The notes under the pieces are model-generated. The model worked only from the letters and a program-made list of their open reading frames with translations, searched no databases and was not told the origin of the DNA. From the NCBI GenBank assembly GCA_963843085.1, contig CAWJJG010000010.1, positions 248,001-312,000 on the forward strand: DNA of 64,000 nt, read 5' to 3'. Shown in pieces: positions 46,452 through 55,082 of this stretch. The translations under genes and the position numbers were made by a program. Numbering within the stretch: the stretch's first letter is position 1; each line of letters opens with the position of its first letter. This DNA comes from DASUPK01 sp963843085. Its GTDB lineage: Bacteria > Actinomycetota > Thermoleophilia > Solirubrobacterales > 70-9.

Positions 46452-46849
46452 GGGTGCCTCTCACCGATATCCGAATCGAGCAGCCGAGCTCCCCGGTCTC
46501 CCCGCTGCTGTGGTTCGCCGTGCTGGGCGCACCCGCAGCCTGGGCGGTCCAGTTCGGCGTCAGCTACTGGCTGACCCAGGCGGAGTGCAGCCGGGCCGGC
46601 GCGATGTGGGGCATCTCGCTCGACGCCTGGATCATCGTGCTCTCGGCGATCGCCATCCCGATGGCGCTGGCCGCGGGAATGCTCTCCTACCTGCTCTATC
46701 GCTCGACCGACGGCGCCGGCACCGCCCCCCCGGGGGGCCGGAACCGGTTCCTCGCCGCGGTCGGGATGGCGGTGACCCCAGTCTTCGTCGCGATCATGAC
46801 GCTGAACCTGGTCGGTGAGCTCATCTACTCCTACTGCCCGGCCGGATGA
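46448..46849 (+). CDS. Small membrane protein inside the oxidase/bcc operon
   Basis: 133 aa, three membrane helices (SPLLWFAVLGAPAAWAVQFG, LDAWIIVLSAIAIPMALAAGML, VGMAVTPVFVAIMTLNLVGE). Coupled by 4-nt overlaps to coxC before and qcrC after, so its product is probably made in step with the complexes. It could be an accessory or assembly subunit; family not recognised. Not similar to CtaF by eye. Confidence 0.82.
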   Translation: MRVPLTDIRIEQPSSPVSPLLWFAVLGAPAAWAVQFGVSYWLTQAECSRAGAMWGISLDAWIIVLSAIAIPMALAAGMLSYLLYRSTDGAGTAPPGGRNRFLAAVGMAVTPVFVAIMTLNLVGELIYSYCPAG

Positions 46850-47676
46850 GCGCACGCCCGGACAGCCGTCGGCGCTGGCGGTGGCGGGTGCCGCTGCCGC
46901 TGCTGATCGTCACGCTTGCCGCACTCGCCTTCGCGATCGTCGCCTACGCCCAGCCACCGAGCGGGGTGGTGCATCCGCCGGGGGAGCCCGGACGCATGCC
47001 GCTCGAGCTCGGCTCGGAGCTCTTCGCAGCCAACTGCTCGAGCTGCCACGGCATCGATGGGCGCGGGGTGAGCACCTCGAACCCGGTCCGAGGCGCAGGG
47101 AACATCGAGGGCGCGGGACCGAGCCTGCAGGGCGTCGGTGCGCAGGCGGCTGACTTCTACCTGCGGACCGGCCGCATGCCCATCAGCCGCCCGGGGGAGG
47201 AGCCCGAACGCGGGCGCCCGGAGTTCAGCGACAGCGAGATCCGGGCGCTGACCGCGTACGTTGCCTCCCTCGGCAAGGGGCCGCCCATTCCCTCACCACA
47301 TCCCGACTACTCCCACGTCTCGCGCGGGATGGAGCTCTTCACCGAGCATTGCGCGGGCTGCCACCAGATCGTCGGCGAGGGCGGCTACGTCACCGACGCG
47401 CGCGTGCCGGTGCTCCAGCACGCCTCCACGACACAGATCGCCGAGGCCGTGCGCATCGGGCCCTATCTGATGCCGAGCTTCTCCCGCCACACGATCAACG
47501 ATCGCCAGCTCAACGCGATCATCGCCTACATCCAGGCGAGCAAGGCGCCGACGGATCAGGGCGGCTTCGGGATCGGGCACATCGGCCCCGTGCCGGAGGG
47601 CATCGTCGCCTGGCTCGTGGCCGCCGTCGTGCTCGTCGGCGTCTGCCTGCTGATCGGGGAGAGGGCCAGGGCGTGA
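46846..47676 (+). CDS. qcrC: Di-haem cytochrome c subunit of the bcc complex
   Basis: 276 aa. N-terminal membrane anchor, haem 1 CSSCH (about 64-68), haem 2 CAGCH (about 169-173), axial Met candidates in RMPI and YLMPSF, and a C-terminal helix (GIVAWLVAAVVLVGVCLLIG). This is the QcrC layout of actinobacteria, where two haems carry electrons directly from bc to the oxidase. It coexists here with the haem-bearing CoxB. Confidence 0.93.
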   Translation: MSARPDSRRRWRWRVPLPLLIVTLAALAFAIVAYAQPPSGVVHPPGEPGRMPLELGSELFAANCSSCHGIDGRGVSTSNPVRGAGNIEGAGPSLQGVGAQAADFYLRTGRMPISRPGEEPERGRPEFSDSEIRALTAYVASLGKGPPIPSPHPDYSHVSRGMELFTEHCAGCHQIVGEGGYVTDARVPVLQHASTTQIAEAVRIGPYLMPSFSRHTINDRQLNAIIAYIQASKAPTDQGGFGIGHIGPVPEGIVAWLVAAVVLVGVCLLIGERARA

Positions 47677-48704
47677 GGTTCCTCCGCCGCATCCTCGGCT
47701 GGTTCCTCCTGGCCGTCGCGTTCCTGGCGCGAGCCCTGGTGCGCGGCATCATTGCGGTCGCCCGCCGTCTGCTGCCCAAGCAGCGCGAGCGGGTGGTACC
47801 CGAGCAGGAGTCGGACGCCGGGGCGGAGTGGACCGTGATCGCCCTGCTCCTCGCCGCCGCGGCGGCGGCGGTGATGTTCCTCCTGATCTACATACTCGAC
47901 CTCGCGAACTCCACACAGTTCCTCGGCCTGGCCCTGGGAACGTCCTTCGGGCTGATCGCGGTCGCCCTGGTGATCGTCTCGAAGCGGCTCGTGCCGCAGG
48001 AGAACGAGGCCGAGGACTACCCGGTGCCCGAGACGGACTCCGAGCATCGCGAGGAGCGGGAGGAGCTGCTCCAGGTCGTGCGGGAAAGCGGGAACCGGGT
48101 CACGCGCCGCAAGCTCCTCGGTGGGGCAGGTGTCGCGGCCGGCGCGGCCCTGGGCGGGGCCCTGATCGCCCCCGCTGCCTCGCTCGGCCCGGTGCTCGAC
48201 ACCGCCCCCCTCTACGAGTCGCCCTGGCGGCGAGGCCGCCGGCTGGTGGACGATCGCGAGCGTCCCTATCGGGCGGATGACATCGAGGAGGGCAGCTTCT
48301 ACACCGCCTTCCCGGAGGGGGGCGATCCGGACAAGCTCGGCTCGCCCCTGGTCGTGGTCAGGCTCGATCCGGCCTCGCTCCAACTGCCATCGGGTCGCGA
48401 GGACTGGGCACCGGAGGGCATCCTCGCCTACTCCAAGGTCTGCACCCACGCCGGCTGCGCGGTCGCCCTCTACCGAAAGCCGCTCTTCCCCGAGGCCGAG
48501 CAGAAGCCCGCCCTCGTCTGCCCCTGCCACTACTCGACCTTCGACCCGGCGGACGGGGGAACGGTGCTGTTCGGCCCGGCGGGCCGCAATCTCCCGCAGC
48601 TGCCGCTCGAGATCGACGGCGAGGGGGCGCTGCGGGCGGCGGGCGACTTCTCCGGACCGGTCGGCCCGAGCTTCTGGGGGGTACGCACGAGGGGGCCGTC
48701 TTGA
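47673..48704 (+). CDS. qcrA: Rieske iron-sulfur subunit of the bcc complex
   Basis: 343 aa from GTG 47673 (GTGA overlap with qcrC). An N-terminal amphipathic part and two helices (WTVIALLLAAAAAAVMFLLIYIL, LGLALGTSFGLIAVALVIV), then a third helix preceded by twin Arg (RRKLLGGAGVAAGA). The Rieske fold has CTHAGC (from about 257) and CPCHYSTFD (from about 283), the full 2Cys-2His ligand set. Three-helix QcrA is typical of actinobacteria. Confidence 0.94.
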   Translation: MRFLRRILGWFLLAVAFLARALVRGIIAVARRLLPKQRERVVPEQESDAGAEWTVIALLLAAAAAAVMFLLIYILDLANSTQFLGLALGTSFGLIAVALVIVSKRLVPQENEAEDYPVPETDSEHREEREELLQVVRESGNRVTRRKLLGGAGVAAGAALGGALIAPAASLGPVLDTAPLYESPWRRGRRLVDDRERPYRADDIEEGSFYTAFPEGGDPDKLGSPLVVVRLDPASLQLPSGREDWAPEGILAYSKVCTHAGCAVALYRKPLFPEAEQKPALVCPCHYSTFDPADGGTVLFGPAGRNLPQLPLEIDGEGALRAAGDFSGPVGPSFWGVRTRGPS

Positions 48705-50110
48705 GGCGCGGGCTGCTGCGCGAGGGCGTCCGGATCGCGGACGAGCGCACGGGCGCCATTCCGTTCGTCCGCAAGGCGCTGCGCTACGTCTTCCCGGACC
48801 AGTGGTCCTTCCTGCTGGGCGAGATCGCGCTCTACTCGTTCGTCATCCTGGTCGCGACCGGGATCTACCTGACCCTCTTCTTCGACCCGAGCACGGCGAA
48901 GACGGTCTACCACGGCAGCTACGCCCCTCTGCACGGGCAGACGGTGACCGCCGCGTACAGGTCCGTCCTCGACATCTCCTTCGAGGTCAAGGCCGGGCTG
49001 CTGATCCGGCAGACCCACCACTGGGCGGCGGACGTGTTCGTGGCGGCGATCGTCATCCACCTGGTCCGCGTCTTCTTCACGGGCGCCTACCGCAAGCCGC
49101 GTGAGCTCACCTATGTGATCGGCGTGCTCATGCTGTTCCTCGCGCTCCTCGAGGGCTATCTCGGGTACTCGCTCGTCGATGACCTGCTCTCGGGGATGGG
49201 CCTGGCGATCGGCTACTCGGTCGCGCTCTCGATCCCGTTCGTCGGCGCGAACCTCGCCCTGCTGATCTGGGGAGGGCAGTTTCCGGGGGAACCCGACTTC
49301 TGGTCGCGGATGTACATCACGCACATCCTGATCCTGCCGGTCGTGATCGCCACCCTGATCGCGATCCATCTGGCCCTGGTCGCCTCCCGTCATCACACCC
49401 AGTTCGCCGGCGAGCCCCCGCGGAGCGAGCGGAAGGTGGTGGGCCGTCCAACCTTCCCCGGCTACGCGCCGCGATCCCTGGCGCTGTTCTTTGCCGTGGC
49501 GGCGGTGCTCTTCCTGCTCGGTGGGCTGGTGCAGATCAACCCGATCTGGCTCTGGGGGCCCTACCACGTCGGCCAGGGCACGAACGGCGCGCAGCCCGAC
49601 TGGTATCTCGGCTGGCTGATCGGCGCGCTGCGGCTGGTCCCGCACTTCGACGTGGTGATCGCGAACCGCACCGTGGTCCCCAACCCCTTCTGGGGCGGAG
49701 CCCTCTTCCCGCTGCTGATCGTGGGCGCGCTGCTGGCCTGGCCCTGGCTCGAACGCCGGGTCACGGGCGACTACGCGACCCACAACCTGCTCGAGCGACC
49801 CCGCGACCGTCCCTGGCGAACGGCGATCGGGGCTGCGGTGCTCAGCCTGGTCGTGCTGGTCTTCGTCTTTGGCGCGGCCGACCGCATCTATGTCCTGATC
49901 GGCCTCAGCTACCAGGTTCAGCTCTGGATTTTCCGGGTCCTCGTCTTCGTTCTCCCACCGATCGTCCTGTTGGCGACCAGGCGGATCTGCCTCAACCTGC
50001 AGGAGATCGAGGAGCACGATGCCGAGGAGGTGCGTGCCGAGGAGGAGGCCAGGGAGGCGGCTCGCACTGAGGCTCTGGCCGCCGCCCCTATGGGCGAGGG
50101 GCCGCGCTAG
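48701..50110 (+). CDS. qcrB: Cytochrome b subunit of the bcc complex
   Basis: 469 aa from TTG 48701, overlapping the qcrA stop. Haem-b ligands lie in QTHHWAADVFVAAIVIHLVRVFFTGAYR and IATLIAIHLALVASRHHTQF; the Qo loop PEWY appears as PDWYLGW. Eight to nine helices, then a charged, Glu-rich cytoplasmic end (EEHDAEEVRAEEEAREAAR). It oxidises menaquinol. Its 3' end overlaps the convergent ctaG by 23 bp. Confidence 0.94.
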   Translation: MRRGLLREGVRIADERTGAIPFVRKALRYVFPDQWSFLLGEIALYSFVILVATGIYLTLFFDPSTAKTVYHGSYAPLHGQTVTAAYRSVLDISFEVKAGLLIRQTHHWAADVFVAAIVIHLVRVFFTGAYRKPRELTYVIGVLMLFLALLEGYLGYSLVDDLLSGMGLAIGYSVALSIPFVGANLALLIWGGQFPGEPDFWSRMYITHILILPVVIATLIAIHLALVASRHHTQFAGEPPRSERKVVGRPTFPGYAPRSLALFFAVAAVLFLLGGLVQINPIWLWGPYHVGQGTNGAQPDWYLGWLIGALRLVPHFDVVIANRTVVPNPFWGGALFPLLIVGALLAWPWLERRVTGDYATHNLLERPRDRPWRTAIGAAVLSLVVLVFVFGAADRIYVLIGLSYQVQLWIFRVLVFVLPPIVLLATRRICLNLQEIEEHDAEEVRAEEEAREAARTEALAAAPMGEGPR

Positions 50111-50966
50111 GACCGCTCGCCTCCAGCCTGCGGCGGCCGAACCGCGCCGCGCGGGAGGCGGCTACGGGCTCGTGCCCGGCGTCGAGCAGCGACTGGCGGA
50201 GCTCCGCCTCGCGCGTCCAGCGCAAGAACACCAAGGCGAAGACGATCAGGGTGACGGTCGCTCCCTCGATGAACATGATCGCCCCGCCGATCGTCTGGTC
50301 GGTGAGCGGGGAGACGCCCCGCAGGTGCTCGCCGGCCGCGTAGGCGGGATAGAGCGGCTCGCCGGCCCAAATGAAGATCGAGGCGAGAACGGCCCCGAGT
50401 GTTCTCACCACGAGGACGTAGGTGGCCTTGGCGGCGCTCCCGAACCAGGCCGGGCCCGGCAGCGGCTCGACCACGGCCGCCCACATCAGGATCCCGGCCC
50501 AGAAGAAGCTGAGGTGCTCGAGGGCGTGGACGGCGGAGTGGTCGATGGCGCCCTGGTAGAGGCTGGGGATGTGCCAGGCGAAGAACACGACCGCCCAAAG
50601 GGGCAGGGCGACGAGAGGGTGCGCGAGGATCCGCAGGCGGCCGATCAAGGGCAGCGCGAGAACCGGGCGGAGGATCGGACCCGTCAGGCCCAGCACGATC
50701 GCCAGGGGCGCCAGGTCCCCGAGCATCAGGTGCTGAACCATGTGCACGTAGAAGAGGTCGCTCTCGCCGATGCTGTCGATCGGAGAGATCAGCGCTCCCG
50801 CCAGCAGCAGCAGGCCGAGGTAGAAGCTGGCCTGCCGCAGCCGTGCGGTCCGACGCCCGGACCGGCTCAGGTTCCGCACGCGGACGAAGTAGGCGACTGC
50901 AAGAACGGCGAGACAGACGATCAGCGGGGGCTCGATGCTCCAGCCGGTCGACGCGGCAGCGGCCAG
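50088..50966 (-). CDS. ctaG: Cytochrome c oxidase assembly protein CtaG (caa3_CtaG), probable CTG start
   Basis: 292 aa if read from CTG 50966. The first canonical start is GTG 50879, but that would delete the first membrane helix: the 29 codons before it read STGWSIEPPLIVCLAVLAVAYF, as expected for CtaG. AAGGGAG (50972-50978) sits 5 nt before CTG 50966. The core has seven helices with conserved FYVHMVQHLMLGDLAPL, FAWHIPSLYQ and ALEHLSFFWAGILMW. It helps insert copper into the oxidase. Located 11 nt after the SDR gene stop. Confidence 0.87.
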   Translation of the reverse strand: MAAAASTGWSIEPPLIVCLAVLAVAYFVRVRNLSRSGRRTARLRQASFYLGLLLLAGALISPIDSIGESDLFYVHMVQHLMLGDLAPLAIVLGLTGPILRPVLALPLIGRLRILAHPLVALPLWAVVFFAWHIPSLYQGAIDHSAVHALEHLSFFWAGILMWAAVVEPLPGPAWFGSAAKATYVLVVRTLGAVLASIFIWAGEPLYPAYAAGEHLRGVSPLTDQTIGGAIMFIEGATVTLIVFALVFLRWTREAELRQSLLDAGHEPVAASRAARFGRRRLEASGPSAAPRP

Positions 50967-50977
50967 GGTCGCTCCCT

Positions 50978-51982
50978 TCAGTCCTTCCGCAGGAGAGCCG
51001 TCGCGGCGGCAGCGGTGGCACCCGCTCCCGCCAGGGTCGCGGCGCCGACCTTGCGGCGGTTCTTCGCCAGCCAGAGCAGTGGGCTGCGCGTCCTGCTGCT
51101 CGACTCGAAGCGGCCGCGAGGCCCCTCGTCCTTCTCCCGGTCGACCGGCTCGAAGAGGTTGTCCGGGCGGTCCCCATTCACCGGCTCCGAGGCCTGCTGG
51201 CCGCTGTAACCGTTCTTCGCGAGATAGAGGTCGGCGACCGCCGGGGCGAACTTGTTGCCGAGGATCGTCTTCCAGGTCGGGGCGCCGACGAAGAGCTCCC
51301 GCTCGTCGTTCTCGGCCATCCAGGCGATCGCCTCCGCTGCTACCTCCGGCTCGTAGATCGGCGGCACGGGCTGCGGCTGCTTGGGCAGCCGGGTGCGGCA
51401 GTGATCGAACTGCGGCGTGTTGAGCCCCGGGAGCTCGACGATCGAGATGCCGACGTCGCTGCCCTCGTGCATCAGCTCGGTGCGCACCGACTCGAAGAAC
51501 CCCTTGATGGCGTGTTTCGCTCCGCAGTAGGGAGCCTGCAGTGGGATGCCGCGGTAGGCGAGGGCACTGCCGACGAGCACGACCTTCCCGCGGTTGCGCG
51601 GCCTCATCCGCTTGAGCGCCGACCGGGTGCCCCAGACGGTGCCGAGATAGGTGACCTCCGTCGCACGCCTGAACTCATTCGGCGCGATCTCGGAGAAGGG
51701 GGAGAAGATCGTCGTCATCGCGTTGTTCACCCAGAGGTCGATCGGGCCGAGCTCTCCCTCGCAACGCTCGGCGGCCGCCTCCACCTGCTCCGGATCCGCG
51801 ACGTCCGTGGGCACGGAAAGTCCCCGCCTGCCGGCGGCCTCCACGTCGGCGCGGGCGCCCTCGAGCCCCCGCTCGCCGCGCGCCAGCAGGGCGACGTCGT
51901 AGCCGTTCTCGGCGAGACGCCGTGCAGTGGCGCGTCCGACTCCCGCCGACGCGCCTGTGACGACTGCGACCTTGGTGCTCAC
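50978..51982 (-). CDS. Short-chain dehydrogenase/reductase with C-terminal hydrophobic tail
   Basis: 334 aa. NAD(P) motif VVTGASAGVGRATA, structural NNA in VNNAMTTI, catalytic Ser in VGSALAYRG and Tyr-Lys in YCGAK. After about 250 residues of SDR fold there is a charged stretch (EPVDREKDEGPRGRF) and an Ala-rich tail (VGAATLAGAGATAAAATALL) flanked by Arg and Lys, which could insert in the membrane. Substrate unknown. Divergent from the ThDP operon (141 bp) and probably co-transcribed with ctaG. Confidence 0.88.
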   Translation of the reverse strand: MSTKVAVVTGASAGVGRATARRLAENGYDVALLARGERGLEGARADVEAAGRRGLSVPTDVADPEQVEAAAERCEGELGPIDLWVNNAMTTIFSPFSEIAPNEFRRATEVTYLGTVWGTRSALKRMRPRNRGKVVLVGSALAYRGIPLQAPYCGAKHAIKGFFESVRTELMHEGSDVGISIVELPGLNTPQFDHCRTRLPKQPQPVPPIYEPEVAAEAIAWMAENDERELFVGAPTWKTILGNKFAPAVADLYLAKNGYSGQQASEPVNGDRPDNLFEPVDREKDEGPRGRFESSSRTRSPLLWLAKNRRKVGAATLAGAGATAAAATALLRKD

Positions 51983-52123
51983 CCCCAGCCACTACCCGCG
52001 AAGCGCAAGCTCAAAAACCGACGCGGCGGGTGTCGTCATGCCGAAGACATGGCGAGGGGAACGAGGTTTGCATGCCCGCCGGGCGGTAATCAGCCGAGCA
52101 GGCAACGAGCAGAAGGAGACTTC

Positions 52124-53911
52124 ATGTCAGAGACAGTGGGCGGATTCGTTCTCCGCAGGTTGCACGAGCACGGCATCAGCCGGATCTATGGATACCCCGG
52201 CGACGGAATCAACGGGCTCCTGGGCGCCTTCCATGAGCACGGCGACGATGTCGAGTTCATTCAGACCCGCCACGAGGAGATCGCCTCGTTCTGCGCGACG
52301 GCCCACGCCAAGCTGACCGGGGAGGTGGGCGTCTGCATGGCGACCTCCGGCCCGGGCGCAATCCATCTGCTCAACGGCCTCTACGACGCGAAGCTCGACC
52401 ATCAGCCCGTCGTCGCGATCGTCGGGCAGCAGAAGACCTTCTCGCTCGGCTCCAACTACCAGCAGGAGGTCGACCTGATCTCGCTGTACAAGGACGTCGC
52501 GTCGGAGTTCGTCCAGGTGTGCATGTCGCCGCCGCAGGCCAGGCACCTGATCGACCGCGCGATACAGGTGGCCAAGGCCTCTCGGTCGGTGACCGCCGTG
52601 ATCATTCCGGAGGACGTGCAGGAGTCCGAGTACTCGGACCCGCCTCGCGAGCACGGTGCGATCTTCAGCTCGGTCGACGGCAACCTCAGCCCCCGGGTGA
52701 TCCCACGGGAGACCGAGATCCAGAGGGCCGCCCAGGTTCTCAACGAGGGTGAGAAGGTGGCCATGCTGATCGGGCAGGGGGCCGCCGGCGCTCCGGATGA
52801 GGTGACCCGGGTCGCGGATCTCCTCGGGGCGGGCGTCGCCAAGGCGCTCAACGGGCGCGATGCCCTGCCGGACGACCTGCCGTTCGTGACAGGCCCGATC
52901 GGCCTGTTGGGCACCAAGCCCAGCTACGAGATGATCTCCGGCTGCGACACGCTGCTGATGGTCGGCTCGAGCTTCCCATACGCTGAGTGGCTTCCCGAGC
53001 CGGGCAGCGCCCGCGGTGTCCAGATCGACATCGACGGTCGCCTGGTGGGCATCCGCTATCCGATGGAGGTCAGCCTGGTGGGTGACTCCCGCGACACGCT
53101 TCGCGAGCTGATCCCGCATCTCGAGCGCAAGGAGGACAGGGCCTGGCGCGAGGAGATCGAGGACAACGTCGAGCGCTGGTGGAAGATCCTCGACGAGCGC
53201 GCGCATCAGTCCGCCGACGAGGGGATCAACCCGCTGCTCGTCTTCCACGAGCTCAGCCTCCGCCTCCCCGAAGACTGCATCCTGACCGCCGACTCCGGCT
53301 CCGCGACGAACTGGTGGGCGCGCCATTTGAAGCTGCGCCGCGGGATGAAGACCGCACTCTCGGGCACGCTGGCAACGATGTGCCCGGGCGTGCCGTACGC
53401 CTTCGCGGCGAAGATGGCCTACCCCGACCGCCCGGTGATCGCCTCGCTGGGCGACGGCGCGATGCAGATGCTCGGCATCAACGCGCTGATCGACATCGCG
53501 GCGCGGTGGGAGGAGTGGCCCAACAAGCAGCTCGTGGTGGTGGTCCTCAACAACCACGACCTCAACCAGGTGACCTGGGAGCAGCGAGTCCTGACCGGCG
53601 ATCCGAAGCTCGAGGCCTCGCAGGTGCTGCCCGACTTCGAATACGCGCGCTACGCGGAGCTGCTGGGGCTGCGGGGGATCAAGGTCGACTCCCCCGAGCA
53701 GGTCGCCGGGGCTTGGGACGAGGCCCTGTCCGCGGACCGCCCGGTCCTTCTCGAAGCAGTCACCGATCCGGAGATGCCGCCGTTGCCGCCGCACATCAAG
53801 ATGGATCAGGCGGTCTCGATGGCGAAGGCCCTGCTCAGGGGCGACCCCAACGCCGGCAGGATCATCAAGCAGTCCGCGAAAGGGAAGCTGAAGGAGTTCG
53901 CGACCCGCTGA
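52124..53911 (+). CDS. Thiamine-diphosphate enzyme (pyruvate oxidase/acetolactate synthase-like)
   Basis: 595 aa from ATG 52124, after AAGGAG at 52112-52117. Three-domain ThDP fold: PYR domain with the catalytic Glu in TRHEEIASFCATAHAKLTG (about 51), central FAD/nucleotide-like domain (about 190-330), and PP domain with the ThDP motif from GDGAMQM (about 443) to LNNHDLNQ (about 475). Likely decarboxylates a 2-keto acid, as POX or a relative would. The C-terminus lacks an obvious membrane helix. Its TGA overlaps the next ATG. Confidence 0.9.
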   Translation: MSETVGGFVLRRLHEHGISRIYGYPGDGINGLLGAFHEHGDDVEFIQTRHEEIASFCATAHAKLTGEVGVCMATSGPGAIHLLNGLYDAKLDHQPVVAIVGQQKTFSLGSNYQQEVDLISLYKDVASEFVQVCMSPPQARHLIDRAIQVAKASRSVTAVIIPEDVQESEYSDPPREHGAIFSSVDGNLSPRVIPRETEIQRAAQVLNEGEKVAMLIGQGAAGAPDEVTRVADLLGAGVAKALNGRDALPDDLPFVTGPIGLLGTKPSYEMISGCDTLLMVGSSFPYAEWLPEPGSARGVQIDIDGRLVGIRYPMEVSLVGDSRDTLRELIPHLERKEDRAWREEIEDNVERWWKILDERAHQSADEGINPLLVFHELSLRLPEDCILTADSGSATNWWARHLKLRRGMKTALSGTLATMCPGVPYAFAAKMAYPDRPVIASLGDGAMQMLGINALIDIAARWEEWPNKQLVVVVLNNHDLNQVTWEQRVLTGDPKLEASQVLPDFEYARYAELLGLRGIKVDSPEQVAGAWDEALSADRPVLLEAVTDPEMPPLPPHIKMDQAVSMAKALLRGDPNAGRIIKQSAKGKLKEFATR

Positions 53912-55080
53912 TGGAGCACGGCGGCGGGATATCGGGCCCCGCGCTGATCGACCGGCCGGCGAGACCGGTTCGGAGCCGCACCACCAGTGAGGCCCCGAAG
54001 GTGGAGGGGCTCGAGGTCACTGCCTATGAGATACCCACCGACCAGCCGGAGTCGGACGGCACCCTGCAGTGGAATTCGACGACCGCGATAGTCGTCGAGG
54101 CCTTCAACGGCCACGAGCACGGCCTCGGTTACACCTACGGAGACCGCTCGCTCAAGGCCCTGATCGAGTCGAAGCTCCGCGACCTGGTGCCCGGGGCCGA
54201 CGCGATGCGGCCCCCGACCGCTTGGATCGAGATGCGTCGCGAGCTGCGGAACGCCGGGCAGCCCGGCGCGGGGGCGATGGCCGTCTCGGCCGTTGACATG
54301 GCTCTCTGGGATCTGAAGGCTCGGCTGCTCGGACTCCCCCTCGCCGATGCCCTGCCGCGCTTCCGTCAGTCCGTGCCGGTCTACGGCAGCGGCGGCTTCA
54401 CCTCCTATGACGCCGATGACCTGCGCGAGCAGGCACGCGGATGGATGGAGGCGGGGATGAGATCGGTGAAGATCAAGGTGGGGCGCGACCCGAGCGCCGA
54501 CCCGGAGCGGATCAAGGTGGTCCGGGACGTGATCGGCCCGAACGTGGAGCTGATGGTCGACGCGAATGGCGCGTACGGATCCGTGGCCGAGGCCCTCGAG
54601 CACGCCGAGCGCTTTCGGGAGCTCGGCGTCGTCTGGCTCGAGGAGCCCCTTCCGAACGATGATCTGGAGGGCCTGCGCCACCTCCACCGCGAGCGGCCGG
54701 CCGGGATCGAGATCGCCGCCGGCGAGTACAACTGGAGCCTGTTCGACGCGGAGCGGCTGCTCTCGGCGGACGCTGTGGACGTGCTCCAGTCAGACGTCAC
54801 GCGATGCGGGGGCGTGACCGAGCTGCTGCGGATCGACGGGATCTGCCGGGCCCACGGCGTGCCGTTCTCGGGCCATTGCGCGCCGGCCGCCTCCGCGCAC
54901 GCCTGCTGTGCGATGGAGTCCGTCAAGCACCTCGAGTACTTCCACGACCACGTCCGGGTCGAGTCCCTGCTCTTCGAGGGGACGCTGGAGCCCGGCGGCG
55001 GAGTGCTGACCCCGGACGACCGGCGACCCGGGCTGGGACTCGAACTGCGCTCCGAGGCGGAGCGATTCCGAGCCGAGTGA
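53911..55080 (+). CDS. Enolase-superfamily dehydratase (mandelate racemase/muconate lactonizing type)
   Basis: 389 aa from ATG 53911. The capping domain is followed by a TIM barrel with KxK in SVKIKVG (187/189), metal ligands Asp217 (LMVDANG), Glu244 region (LEEPL) and Glu272 (AAGEYNW), and a His-Asp dyad suggested by DVTRCGG (Asp295) and SGHCAP (His322). This pattern fits the mandelate racemase subgroup, which dehydrates sugar acids or epimerises alpha-carbons. The product of an acid-sugar dehydratase would be a 2-keto acid, a fit for the ThDP enzyme upstream. Confidence 0.9.
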   Translation: MEHGGGISGPALIDRPARPVRSRTTSEAPKVEGLEVTAYEIPTDQPESDGTLQWNSTTAIVVEAFNGHEHGLGYTYGDRSLKALIESKLRDLVPGADAMRPPTAWIEMRRELRNAGQPGAGAMAVSAVDMALWDLKARLLGLPLADALPRFRQSVPVYGSGGFTSYDADDLREQARGWMEAGMRSVKIKVGRDPSADPERIKVVRDVIGPNVELMVDANGAYGSVAEALEHAERFRELGVVWLEEPLPNDDLEGLRHLHRERPAGIEIAAGEYNWSLFDAERLLSADAVDVLQSDVTRCGGVTELLRIDGICRAHGVPFSGHCAPAASAHACCAMESVKHLEYFHDHVRVESLLFEGTLEPGGGVLTPDDRRPGLGLELRSEAERFRAE

Positions 55081-55082
55081 GC

